A stretch of 64,000 nucleotides of DNA from Salininema proteolyticum (GTDB lineage: Bacteria > Actinomycetota > Actinomycetes > Mycobacteriales > Micromonosporaceae). The stretch covers positions 62,001 through 126,000 of the forward strand of contig NZ_JBHUNX010000001.1 of the NCBI RefSeq assembly GCF_042685645.1, read 5' to 3'. Below the pieces are notes generated by a model that saw only the letters and a list, made by a program, of their open reading frames with translations, searched no databases and was not told where the DNA came from. Each line of letters begins with the position of its first letter. Position 1 is the stretch's first letter. Of the stretch, positions 16,603-25,057 are shown piece by piece. The position numbers and the translations under genes were made by a program.

Positions 16603-17625
16603 TCAGTCCACCGCCGCGAGCTGTTTCGCGCGCGCCCTCAACATCGCGCCGAGAACACTGATACCGGCCACCATGCCGACTCCGTAGATCGCGGTGCCGA
16701 ATGTGTTCGCTCCCCAAACCTCGCCGGAGCGGATGAACTCGTCGGGGATCCGGCGATCGAGGCAGAGCAGGTACACGACCACCAGCGCCGCCGGAATCGA
16801 TCCGACCCGCAGCGCCCAACGGGGTTCCCTTGCGGCGGCACGGACCCGCTGCGCTCGCGTCGTCTTGGGGAAGAGGCCCATCTTGGCCCGGTGGTCGGCT
16901 GGCTCAGTCATCCACACGATGAGGGCCGTGATCAGAGAGAAGAGATAGAAGCCCAGCCCCACAACAGGGTGGAGCGGCCACCTGGCCGCGACGGCGGCCT
17001 CCGAGGGGCTCCGCGCGAGGACGAAGCCGGCTTCGAAGTCCTCGTCATTGAAGATCGCCCACAACTCGACGCATTCGGGACACTCGCGCGGATCGCTCTC
17101 CAACGACACCGACGACTCGACGCGCCGGGGCCCGGCGGACGTCTCCACGGTGCCGGTGAAATCGACGGTGTAGGTCGGCCCCATGTCGCCGCGCTGCTTT
17201 TCCTCGACGCTCTCGATCGACTCGATCGCGATCCTCTCGCTCGTCGGCGTCCCGTCCGTGAACGCCCGCCAGCGCGGATCGTCGCCCATCGTCCCCGCCA
17301 CCAGCGCGACACCGGCCATGTTGGCGAGGATCAGGAGGAACTGGCCGACACGGCCGACCTTCGTCGCGTACTTCCACCGCGCCTTCGGATCTCTGCTCGG
17401 GGTCGCATCGCTTCCCGCGCTCAGATCCCGCACGCGCCGAACGACCCACAGGACCGGGAAGGCCATGCCGAGGACGATGAGGACGGCGGCGAGGAGTTCC
17501 GGGAAGGCGCCACGACCGGAGAGGTACGCGTACAGGTGCAAGGCCACGACGGTGCCGAAGCAGAGGGCGCTCGCGAGGACGAGGACCGGTTCGCGGAGGT
17601 TCTTCCGTTCACGGGGATCGTCCAT
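16603..17625 (-). CDS. Multi-spanning membrane protein, unknown function
   Basis: 340 residues with two hydrophobic helices near the N-terminus (VLVLASALCFGTVVALHLYAY; ELLAAVLIVLGMAFPVLW), a third around residue 90, an extracellular-type domain of about 110 residues with CPEC, then three to four C-terminal helices. ATG 17625 follows AGGAG. No known family. Confidence 0.65.
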   Translation of the reverse strand: MDDPRERKNLREPVLVLASALCFGTVVALHLYAYLSGRGAFPELLAAVLIVLGMAFPVLWVVRRVRDLSAGSDATPSRDPKARWKYATKVGRVGQFLLILANMAGVALVAGTMGDDPRWRAFTDGTPTSERIAIESIESVEEKQRGDMGPTYTVDFTGTVETSAGPRRVESSVSLESDPRECPECVELWAIFNDEDFEAGFVLARSPSEAAVAARWPLHPVVGLGFYLFSLITALIVWMTEPADHRAKMGLFPKTTRAQRVRAAAREPRWALRVGSIPAALVVVYLLCLDRRIPDEFIRSGEVWGANTFGTAIYGVGMVAGISVLGAMLRARAKQLAAVD

Positions 17626-17660
17626 GCGGCTCCTGGGGCGGTGCGTCTTCCAGAGGGTGA

Positions 17661-18560
17661 TCACGATCGTACCGCCTGCCTCCGACGGGGACGCCCATCG
17701 TGCGGGTCCTGCCGTCGGCGTTCTCGCCCAACCGCGTCGGGCCTGGCGCAAACCGCGATCACCTCCGTACCCGGAGGTCCCCGGTTCGCGGTGTCCTGTC
17801 CGACGCCTACAGTCCACTGTTGACCTATTAAACTCCGGTCGATCGTCGAGGTGTCGACCGTCTTCAGATACCGACTCAACTGCGCGGCGGCGTCGAGCAT
17901 GGCCACTCCCCTCGAGGTCAATTTCCGCCGCCAGTCCTCCAGCAGCGGTGCCAGTGCCTCGGCTCCGCCGGCGCCCCTGACTTGCCGGACCACCTCGGCT
18001 ATGTGCTCCAGCGGATAGCCGCCGCGACGGAGCAGGTGGGCGAGTTCGGCGTCGCGGACGTCGGCGGCCCTGAAGAGGCGGTAGCCTGTGGGCCTGTCCC
18101 TTCCGGGGGTGAGGATTCCGAACTCCTCCCAGTTGCGAAGCGTCGCCGGAGTGACCCGGATGCGGTGCGCCAGTTCCCCGATGGTGTAGGGCGCGTCGGG
18201 CGCAGGCCGATCCGGTCCGTGTCCCGTTTCAGCCGCCAGACTGTCGATCGTCGTCCGCACCGAGTCCAGCGTGCTCCGGTCGCGCATGAGCTGCTCGTGT
18301 CCCCGGTCGATGATCATCAGGGCGTCGTCGATGTCGCCGTCGCCGAGTGCGTGCATGATCTCGCCGCCGGTGGCGTGGCCGTAGGCGCGGACCAGGGCGA
18401 GAAACGTCCGGAGCGCCGCCGCGTGAGCCTCGGTGTAGACGCGGTAGCCGCTCTTCGTCCGTTCGGCGGGCGGCAGGAACCCGTCGCGTTCGTAGTTGCG
18501 GACCGCCTGGGTCGAGAGGCCGTGCTCCCGCGCGAGATCCGTCGGTCGGAGTTTATCCAT
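17661..18560 (-). CDS. Tandem MerR-type (TioE-like) transcriptional regulator
   Basis: 299 residues with two MerR helix-turn-helix domains: residues 5-70 (RPTDLAREHGLSTQAVRNYE, RTKSGYRVY) and about 125-190 (YTIGELAHRIRVTPATLRNWE, RPTGYRLF). This doubling is typical of TioE-type regulators. The final 60 residues (after SRYLKTVD) are basic and low in structure, and may be read-through beyond an ancestral stop. The protein probably controls itself and the divergent erythromycin-esterase-like gene through the operators at 18564-18612. TAAAGT lies 8 nt before the ATG, so the mRNA is probably leaderless. Confidence 0.82.
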   Translation of the reverse strand: MDKLRPTDLAREHGLSTQAVRNYERDGFLPPAERTKSGYRVYTEAHAAALRTFLALVRAYGHATGGEIMHALGDGDIDDALMIIDRGHEQLMRDRSTLDSVRTTIDSLAAETGHGPDRPAPDAPYTIGELAHRIRVTPATLRNWEEFGILTPGRDRPTGYRLFRAADVRDAELAHLLRRGGYPLEHIAEVVRQVRGAGGAEALAPLLEDWRRKLTSRGVAMLDAAAQLSRYLKTVDTSTIDRSLIGQQWTVGVGQDTANRGPPGTEVIAVCARPDAVGRERRRQDPHDGRPRRRQAVRS

Positions 18561-18563
18561 CGA

Positions 18564-18612
18564 TTGAGACTTTACCGCATTGAATAGCAGTATGAAGTCT
18601 GAAAAGTCTCAA
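18564..18612. promoter_or_regulatory. Divergent operator shared by MerR-type and esterase-like genes
   Basis: TTGAGACTTT (18564-18573) and its complement AAAGTCTCAA (18603-18612) form 10-bp arms 29 bp apart, plus an extra AAGTCT at 18595. The left arm overlaps the TAAAGT -10 box of the MerR gene; TTCATA (-35) lies 16 bp upstream of it. Confidence 0.7.
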
Positions 18613-18685
18613 CCGAGGTTTCAACGATATATTTGAGGCCCTGACACAGGATATTCGAGACTTCGTCCATGGTTCGCACGATCTG

Positions 18686-19783
18686 GTGGCGCTCGGGGAG
18701 CCGGCGCATCATGAGCCGGCCTTCGGGCATGCCCGCAACGAGGTGTTCGCTCGGCTGGTCGAGTGCGGTTTCCGGTCGATCGTGCTCGAGTCCGACCGCG
18801 TGGCCGCTCTCGTCGTGGACGACTTCGTCCAGGACGGTGTTGGATCCCTCGATTCGGCCATGCGCGACGGCTTCTCGCACTGGTTCGGCGCTCTCGAAGC
18901 CAACCGGGACCTGGTCTCCTGGATGCGCGAGTACAACGTCGGCCGCCCTCCAGAGGACCGCCTGGCGTTTCACGGGATGGACGCGCCGCTGGAGTTCACG
19001 GCCGCCAGCCCCAGGAGCGACCTCGAATACGTGCGGGACTACCTGGGGCGCGACGACGACATAGCGAGCCTGGCAGGTGACGACGAGCGGTGGAGCCGTA
19101 CGGAGGCCGTGTCGGACCCGGCCGAGTCGCCCGGAGAGACCGCAGAGGCTATGAGTCTGCGCGCCATCGCCGATGACATGCTCACGGCGCTGTACGCCCA
19201 AGCGCCCGCTCTCATAGCGGGATCGTCGCTCTCCACATGGCGGCGGGCCGAGATTCACGCGACCTCCGCCCTGGGACTACTGCGCTATCACCGGCAGGCC
19301 GCGCAGCACATCGAAGACGGCGCAAGGTGGTCGCGTCTGTCCGGTGTCCGGGACGTGCTCATGGCCCGCAATCTGCTCGACATCCGCGATGTCGAGTCCG
19401 GCCGAGGTCCCTCGCTGGTTTTCGCCCACAATATCCACCTGCAGCGGGGTCAGAGCCGTATGAGAATGGCGGGCATGGATCTCGCCTGGTTCGGCACTGG
19501 CTCCATCGTCGCCTCATTGCTGGGGGAGCGGTTCGCCTTCATCCCCAGCTGCATGGGCCCCGGCGACGGGCTCTTCACTGAGGGGACTGTTCCGGATGCT
19601 TCATCAGAACCGGGTCCGGACCGGGCATCGTCGTGGAGGCTCGCTGCGGCCGATGCGGTCGATCCGACCGTCGAGCCGACCGATGCGGCGTCGGCGAAGG
19701 ACTACTATTCGCTCGACGAGGCGGTCATCGATGGAGCCGATGCAGTCCTGCACGTCAGAAAGCGAACTGGCAGTCCTGCTTAG
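18686..19783 (+). CDS. Erythromycin-esterase-like hydrolase
   Basis: 365 residues from GTG 18686. Family motifs: LGEPAHHEPAFGHARNEVF at the start (catalytic His/Glu region), RSIVLESDRVAALVVDDFV, LAFHGMDAPLEF and LVFAHNIHLQRG near residue 240. The in-frame sequence continues upstream to 18596 and reads TQDIRDFVHGSHDLVALGEP, which also looks like family sequence, but there is no ATG, GTG or TTG there and a TGA at 18593 closes the frame. The gene may thus use CTG (18641) or carry a 5' frameshift from ATG 18592. Ring-opening of macrolides is possible but unproven; many homologs have other roles. Confidence 0.78.
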   Translation: MALGEPAHHEPAFGHARNEVFARLVECGFRSIVLESDRVAALVVDDFVQDGVGSLDSAMRDGFSHWFGALEANRDLVSWMREYNVGRPPEDRLAFHGMDAPLEFTAASPRSDLEYVRDYLGRDDDIASLAGDDERWSRTEAVSDPAESPGETAEAMSLRAIADDMLTALYAQAPALIAGSSLSTWRRAEIHATSALGLLRYHRQAAQHIEDGARWSRLSGVRDVLMARNLLDIRDVESGRGPSLVFAHNIHLQRGQSRMRMAGMDLAWFGTGSIVASLLGERFAFIPSCMGPGDGLFTEGTVPDASSEPGPDRASSWRLAAADAVDPTVEPTDAASAKDYYSLDEAVIDGADAVLHVRKRTGSPA

Positions 19784-20540
19784 ACTCTGGACGGCCGGGG
19801 GGTGAGGGGCTGAGCGTCCCGCGATCGGCCTATCGGCCCAACCTGAGGCGTTGCGGGCGGAGCACTCGACGCATCGGTTCCGGTGCTGGGTTCCGGACCG
19901 ATCGGTGGTGAACCGGCAGTCCGCGGAAAGTGAGGTGGCTACCGCGGACTTCGCCGTGCCGAAGCGGGCGCGTCGAGTGTCCGGCCGTCGCAGATGCTCC
20001 GGCACGGAGGTGGTGTTCCGTTCGTGCCACGAGCATGACCGGTCGATGTTGTGGAAAAGCTGTGGATATGTTGAAAATAGCGCTCGAGCTGGGGAAATGA
20101 CTGAATGAGGTACTGCCCTCGGACACGGGACTCGCGGGCAGCCAACGGGTTCGGAGGGAGCCGTTCTATTCGCGAGAATCGCGGGCGTCGTCGGATCCGT
20201 CCGGGTTGGATTTCCGGGAGCCTCCGCCTCTCTTTGCATCATCGGGATTCAATGCAACAATTGAAAGATTCACTGATGGATAATAGGTATGAATTGGGAA
20301 GTGGGACAAGTTCAAAGGGCGATGAGTGCTTGGGGTCGTCATTCTCGTCGCCTGTCGTCCCTGAGGGGATCATAGCTTAAGCACGCTGATTGAATTGGCG
20401 TTTTGCCTGAAAGCAATGGCCACAAGTGAAGCGGTGGATGATTTTCCCAAGTGGAGCGCACTGGCCTATGGCCGCGATTGATGCTCATGTATCATGATTC
20501 CGCCCGAATGAACCCCTTTTCTCCAAAGGAGTGGTCCACT
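19784..20540. other. Intergenic region without a supported gene
   Basis: About 750 bases. The part from roughly 20040 is clearly richer in A/T than its surroundings. Short open frames exist in several phases but none shows GC-biased third positions or a ribosome binding site. It includes the promoter of the gene at 20541. Confidence 0.5.
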
Positions 20541-20930
20541 ATGGTCCAACCCCAGCCCCAACCTCAGCCTCCGGTCAAGCAGGGCAACGGCCTTGCGGTC
20601 ACCGGTCTCGTGCTCGGCATCATCGCCATCGTCTTCGCCATTATCCCGGTCATCGGGTTGATCGCCTGGGTGCTCGCCCCCCTGTCCATCATCTTCAGCG
20701 CCATCGGCATCGCCAAGGCCAGCAAGGCGGGCAGCGGCAAGGGAATGGGCATAGCCGGCCTGGTCACCGGCGTCATCGCCCTGGTCGTCTGCATTCTCTG
20801 GATGGTGGTCTTCGCCAGCGCGGTCAACGAGGCTTGCGACGACCTCGAAGCCGATACCGGAACCACCTGCGAAGAGCTCGACAAGGAGCTCGACGAGCTT
20901 GACAAGGAGCTCGACGAGCTCGAGAACTAA
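20541..20930 (+). CDS. DUF4190 small membrane protein with charged heptad tail
   Basis: 129 residues: a Pro/Gln-rich start (MVQPQPQPQPPVKQG), two or three helices of the DUF4190 type (LAVTGLVLGIIAIVFAIIP; IAGLVTGVIALVVCILWMVVFA) and a short Cys-containing segment. The C-terminal tail is made of repeated ELDKELDELDKELDELEN units, a likely coiled coil. AAAGGAG precedes the ATG. Function unknown. Confidence 0.82.
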   Translation: MVQPQPQPQPPVKQGNGLAVTGLVLGIIAIVFAIIPVIGLIAWVLAPLSIIFSAIGIAKASKAGSGKGMGIAGLVTGVIALVVCILWMVVFASAVNEACDDLEADTGTTCEELDKELDELDKELDELEN

Positions 20931-20945
20931 CGGACGAGTCCGTTC

Positions 20946-20973
20946 AGGCCCGGCGCAGACCGCCGGGCCTTTT
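20946..20973 (+). terminator. Rho-independent terminator after the DUF4190 gene
   Basis: Perfect 10-bp stem AGGCCCGGCG / CGCCGGGCCT with a 5-nt loop followed by T residues, 15 nt beyond the stop codon. The clearest intrinsic terminator in the window. Confidence 0.9.
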
Positions 20974-21128
20974 CCATGCCCAGCTTCGGTTCCGCCGTCA
21001 AAGAAGCCCGTAGAACGGCGTTCTGGCGGATACGGCAGCCAACCCGCGACTGCCCCGTCGCGATGAGTTCTCCAGGGCCGCCTCGTCTCCACGGATGGAA
21101 CTGAACGCCCTCCGAAGGAGCAAGACTT

Positions 21129-21791
21129 ATGACCACCGCCATCAGGGACACTCCCGTCGCCACGACGGACCAGACTCTTACCGACCGTCTGCTCGCCTGC
21201 GGCATCGTCGCCGGACCGCTGTTCGTCGGCGCCACGATCGCGCAGATCCCCGCCCGCGAAGGATTCGACCCCGTCATTCACCCGCTAAGCATGCTCAGTC
21301 TCGGTGACCTCGGATGGATCCATATCGCGAACTTCATCGTCTCCGGCGTACTGGCACTGGCGGGGGCCGTGGGTCTCCGACGGTTCTTGGCCGGCGGCCC
21401 CGGATCAAAATGGGGACCGAGAATGGTCGGCCTGTACGGAATCGCGCTGATCTGGGGCGGCGTGTTCGTCGCGGACCCTGCGTTCGGGTTCCCCGTCGGC
21501 ACGCCGGACGGAGCCCCGGCGGAACTGAGCTGGCACGGCCTCTTGCACGGGTTCGCCGCCCCCGTCGCAGGGCTCACGTTGCTCGCGGCCTGCCTGATCT
21601 TCGCCCGCCGCTTCCGCCGGCAGGGCCAGACCGGCTGGACGGTCACTTGCTACATCGTGCCGGCGGTCTACCTGGCGCTCACCGCGGTCTCGTTCGCGGC
21701 CGCCGACTTCCGTTGGATGCTGGCCGGAGGGGCCGTCATCTGGCTCTGGGCCTCGGCGCTGTCCTTTCAGGTCCTGCGCTCCGAGCGATGA
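21129..21791 (+). CDS. DUF998 membrane protein
   Basis: 220 residues and six helices in the DUF998 pattern: LLACGIVAGPLFVGATIAQ, DPVIHPLSMLSLGDLGWIHIANF, and ELSWHGLLHGFAAPVAGL with paired His residues. Function of the family is unknown. ATG 21129 follows AAGGAG at 9 nt. Confidence 0.85.
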   Translation: MTTAIRDTPVATTDQTLTDRLLACGIVAGPLFVGATIAQIPAREGFDPVIHPLSMLSLGDLGWIHIANFIVSGVLALAGAVGLRRFLAGGPGSKWGPRMVGLYGIALIWGGVFVADPAFGFPVGTPDGAPAELSWHGLLHGFAAPVAGLTLLAACLIFARRFRRQGQTGWTVTCYIVPAVYLALTAVSFAAADFRWMLAGGAVIWLWASALSFQVLRSER

Positions 21792-22008
21792 TCCATCCCC
21801 GTTCCTGCGTCAAGGAGAAGGACGGACATGTGAACGCGTTGGTCACCTGTCAACTCGACCCGGAAATGCGGCCCGAGTACGCCTGCGGCAAGGAATCACC
21901 CGCTCGGAGATAGGGAATCACCAGCGCGCGGACTCCCCGAAACTGGTCGAGCCGGCCTGGGCACCGTGGTCAGGGACTGCTCCGACCGGCTCGACCAGTA
22001 CTCTCAGG

Positions 22009-22183
22009 TCACGCGTCGACCGTCGCGGCCGGAACGAAGTCGTCGACCGTGACGACCTCGTCGCACTGGTCCCGTACCCACTCGTCATGGGTGGCGACGA
22101 CGACCCCGGCCCCGCTGGAGGCCATGGTCCGGAGGCTGGACACGACCATCGCGGCATTGTCGCCGGCAAGGGCCCCGGTGGGC
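22009..22183 (-). pseudogene. C-terminal remnant of an ABC transporter ATPase
   Basis: In one frame read leftwards this encodes PTGALAGDNAAMVVSSL, then VVVATHDEWVRDQCDEVVTVDDF and a stop. This is the D-loop to H-loop end of an ABC ATPase (LolD/MacB-like; PTGALD and the switch His in ATHD). The homology begins abruptly at about 22183, exactly where the acetyltransferase-like gene at 22184 ends, so the rest of the ATPase gene was lost in a deletion or rearrangement. Confidence 0.72.
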
Positions 22184-22777
22184 CTATTCGTACGCGAGGT
22201 AGGTGCCGGGGTTGTCGGGTTCTTTGATCGTGAATCGGAGCTGGAGGCCGGCGCGCTCGATCATGTCGACCTGCTGGGTGAACTGCTCATTGGTGATGAA
22301 GAGTCGACGCTGGAATTTCCATTCCAGGTCGATCCAGGGCCGGAGTGAGTCCAGCAGTGCGCGGTCGGTTCCGGATGCCAGGTGGGACTTGCGAACCCAG
22401 AAGTAGACCATCGCCTCGTAGTCCTCCCACTGTTCGCTTCTGACGGGAGTGATCTCGGACTTGGTGAACATGCCCGCGTTGGGCGCCATGAAGTACACGC
22501 AGCCGAGGCACCGCGTTCCGGGCGGGTCCACGACGGTGTAGGTGAATGCCTGCTGGGCCGAGTGCCGTCGCTCGAGTTCTTGCAGGTCCTTGAGGTTGGC
22601 GGCCACGGTGAAGTCGTCTTCGGGCCAGGTCGACTGCTCCCATTTGCGGAGGTAGTCCCTGCTCTCCATGACGGCTTCGTAGTCCATCTCGGCATCGCCG
22701 GTTGTGATCGGGCGGAGAACGAACTCGTCCGTCGAGAGACCCTGGGGAATGTCGATCTGTAGATCCGTGAAAGGCAT
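22184..22777 (-). CDS. GNAT-like acetyltransferase-fold protein
   Basis: 197 residues. The opening (DEFVLRPITTGDAEMDYEAVMES) is GNAT-like, and WPEDDFTVAANLKDLQELERRH followed by FTYTVVDPPGTRCLGCVYF resembles a subfamily of actinobacterial N-acetyltransferases. The acetyl-CoA loop (R/QxxGxG/A) is not obvious, so activity is uncertain. ATG 22777 is chosen because CAGAAT lies 6 nt before it (possible leaderless start). The stop codon abuts the ABC ATPase remnant. Confidence 0.65.
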   Translation of the reverse strand: MPFTDLQIDIPQGLSTDEFVLRPITTGDAEMDYEAVMESRDYLRKWEQSTWPEDDFTVAANLKDLQELERRHSAQQAFTYTVVDPPGTRCLGCVYFMAPNAGMFTKSEITPVRSEQWEDYEAMVYFWVRKSHLASGTDRALLDSLRPWIDLEWKFQRRLFITNEQFTQQVDMIERAGLQLRFTIKEPDNPGTYLAYE

Positions 22778-23001
22778 GGGGCCATTCTGTGTGGCGCGCG
22801 ACGTGCGAGTCAATTCGTTTTACGGACCGAGACGCCAGGTATTGGGCTCCTCGGGTGACCTTCCTATCGGCGACCGGCATGGGCTGCCGATAGGTGAAGG
22901 CGGCCGTCCGTGTCATCGGTCGATCCCATACTGGCGGTCGGCCCGAGGCCGTGATCAGGCTGCAAGCCTTGATCTGCCATGCCGCCCGAAGCTTCAGGTC
23001 G

Positions 23002-23481
23002 CTAATCGGTCAAAACGCTCAGCGGTACTACTTTGGGCTCGATCATGGACACATCACTAGGTGAAGCGTGCCCGTCCAGGTCGGTCGCGGTGAAGGTGAC
23101 CTGAGTGATGGACTGGCCGCCTGAGCTCATGCGTGATCCGGTCGTGAAGACGGCGAGTTCACGGTCCGCGTCGTCGGTGAGGTGCCATTCCAGGTCGAAT
23201 GACCGCCCTGCGCCCGAGGTGTTGGTGACGTCGTATTGGTAGGTGCCGCAGCCGTCGCGGAGTTCGGAATCGATCAGCCGCACCGTCAGCCCGTGCTCGT
23301 CCATGTCCCAGCGGGTCTCGGGTTCGGGGTGGTCGGCCAGTCGCCAGGTGCCTCCGAGGCAGTCGTTGTCGAACTCGGCCGGCGGAATGGGAACGGTGTT
23401 AGGGGTTCCTGTTGCGGCGCTGGAGGTCAGGAGTGCCATGCCGACTACTGTCGGCGTGACCAGTGCGTGTCGGACTTTCAT
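23002..23481 (-). CDS. Secreted protein of unknown function
   Basis: 159 residues with a signal peptide (MKVRHALVTPTVVGMALLTSSAATGT; cleavage near residue 25). The mature part has two cysteines (NDCLGGTW and DGCGTYQYDV) likely to form a disulfide, and looks like a beta-sandwich. No known domain. Confidence 0.68.
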   Translation of the reverse strand: MKVRHALVTPTVVGMALLTSSAATGTPNTVPIPPAEFDNDCLGGTWRLADHPEPETRWDMDEHGLTVRLIDSELRDGCGTYQYDVTNTSGAGRSFDLEWHLTDDADRELAVFTTGSRMSSGGQSITQVTFTATDLDGHASPSDVSMIEPKVVPLSVLTD

Positions 23482-23642
23482 GAGTACATCGTATGCTCAC
23501 GTCCGTCCGATCCACGGGTTCCGAGAGTGCGTGTCGCGCTGACTTACTCGGGTGGGTGACCAATGGTTGAGTGTTGACGCAATTACTCGACTGCCCTACG
23601 GTGATCCATACAAATGAGTCCCACTCACGGAAAGGCCGTGCC

Positions 23643-24044
23643 ATGCTCCTTTCACGCCGAAGGATTCCCGTCCTTATCGCTACGATCACCTTCGCCCTGG
23701 CGGCCACGTTCGCGCTGGGGGCCGCTCCCGCAGACGCTCACCGCGTCGAGGGCAAGTTCTACTCCTCCGGGGGTTACTGCCATTACGCCTTCAAGTCCTC
23801 CCACGTCGGGTTCGAATCGGACATCCTCATGACCGCCTGGACCCGGTCGACGTTCAGCATCAACAACATCGACTGCACGGCGTCCGTGCGGATCAAGGGA
23901 GACCCGTGGGTCTGGGACCGCGGCAACCCCAACACGGGCACCGTTCGGGCCGAGGACACCGATGTGCGGGGGTGGACCGTTTCGACCTACCACGGCATGT
24001 GCGCCACCGGGTGCACCGGAGAAGGCGGTGTCGTCAGGCACTGA
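23643..24044 (+). CDS. Small secreted Cys-containing protein
   Basis: 133 residues with a clear signal peptide (LIATITFALAATFALGAAPADA, cleavage after ADA). The mature 100 residues contain four cysteines (GYCHY, IDCTA, GMCATGC), suggesting two disulfides, and many aromatic residues. GGAAAGG precedes the ATG. Followed 55 nt later by a lipoprotein gene. Function unknown. Confidence 0.72.
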   Translation: MLLSRRRIPVLIATITFALAATFALGAAPADAHRVEGKFYSSGGYCHYAFKSSHVGFESDILMTAWTRSTFSINNIDCTASVRIKGDPWVWDRGNPNTGTVRAEDTDVRGWTVSTYHGMCATGCTGEGGVVRH

Positions 24045-24099
24045 CCCGAGGTTCCCCCGGTCTCGGAGAGTCCCAGGGACACAGCGATGGAGTAACGTC

Positions 24100-25035
24100 A
24101 TGACGTCCACCCTCAGGAACGGATTCCCCCTGTCCCTCATCCTCCTTCTGGCCGGGCTGACCGCATGTTCCGATCAGCCGGTCAGGCAGGAGAACATCGC
24201 AGCCGAGACCCTCTACGGCTACTATATGGACAACCATGACGCTCTGGCCGAGCTCGTGGCCGTCGAGAAGCGGTTGGCCGACAAGTGCCTGGAGGAGTTG
24301 GGAGTCAAGGACGAGCATCGTCCGGTGGTCGATCCTCCTCCGCAGCGCGATGGCATTGAGGACTACCTGTATAACCCGAGGCGTCCCACTCGGGAAGAGG
24401 CGGAATCCATCGGATACCGCGGCGTTTACCAACTCGCCAGTGAGCAGCCCGAGCCCGTGACCGACTCTCTGGACGAAAGGGCGCGCACGGTGTCCATGGC
24501 CCTCCGCGATGACCCGGAGGCATTTCGGGATATGGCGGATGACGTCGAGGTGGTTGCCGAGGCGGGTCTCGATCTCGACGTCGTGAACGAGTTCCTTGAG
24601 GACAACGCGCAAGGCTGCACCGGTTGGGCGCGGGCTCGTTTCATCGACGACGAAGCGACGTTTCAGGCCTATCAGGACGTCACGGGGAACATCGGCAATA
24701 CCGCTCATCCGGGGTTCGTCGCAGCCGAGGACGACTGGGCCGGCTGTATGCGTGAGAGAGGGTGGAGCGAGGTCGAGACGTTCGACCATGTCTTCGTTCT
24801 GGAAGAGGCCATGCGACTGGGAGAGATGGAATTCGCGGAGTTCGACGAGAAGCAGAGGGACCTGGCCATGACCGACGCGGTCTGCGCGGAACGCCTCGAC
24901 ATCGACGACCGTCTCGATCGTGCCTACGAGGGGACCCTGCGCGACATGGTCGCCGGCGAGGAGGCCCGCTTCTTCAACGCCGCGACGTACTACCGGAACC
25001 TGGCGGACGAGGCACGGACAGAGCTCGATTCGTAG
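24100..25035 (+). CDS. Lipoprotein of unknown function (CMRERG type)
   Basis: 311 residues; lipobox LAGLTAC at residues 18-24. The mature protein is helical and carries paired cysteines: DKCLEELG, QGCTGWARARF, AGCMRERGW and DAVCAERLD. This is a pattern of secreted actinobacterial lipoproteins whose role is unknown. GGAG precedes the ATG by 7 nt. A broken partial copy of this gene (residues about 166-245) occurs at 27606-27829. Confidence 0.75.
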   Translation: MTSTLRNGFPLSLILLLAGLTACSDQPVRQENIAAETLYGYYMDNHDALAELVAVEKRLADKCLEELGVKDEHRPVVDPPPQRDGIEDYLYNPRRPTREEAESIGYRGVYQLASEQPEPVTDSLDERARTVSMALRDDPEAFRDMADDVEVVAEAGLDLDVVNEFLEDNAQGCTGWARARFIDDEATFQAYQDVTGNIGNTAHPGFVAAEDDWAGCMRERGWSEVETFDHVFVLEEAMRLGEMEFAEFDEKQRDLAMTDAVCAERLDIDDRLDRAYEGTLRDMVAGEEARFFNAATYYRNLADEARTELDS

Positions 25036-25057
25036 AGGAAGCCGTGGTGCGCCTTTC

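Noticed and set aside
19851..20108. Possible 85-residue gene on the plus strand
   Set aside because: Basic, low-complexity product with no ribosome binding site and no third-position bias.
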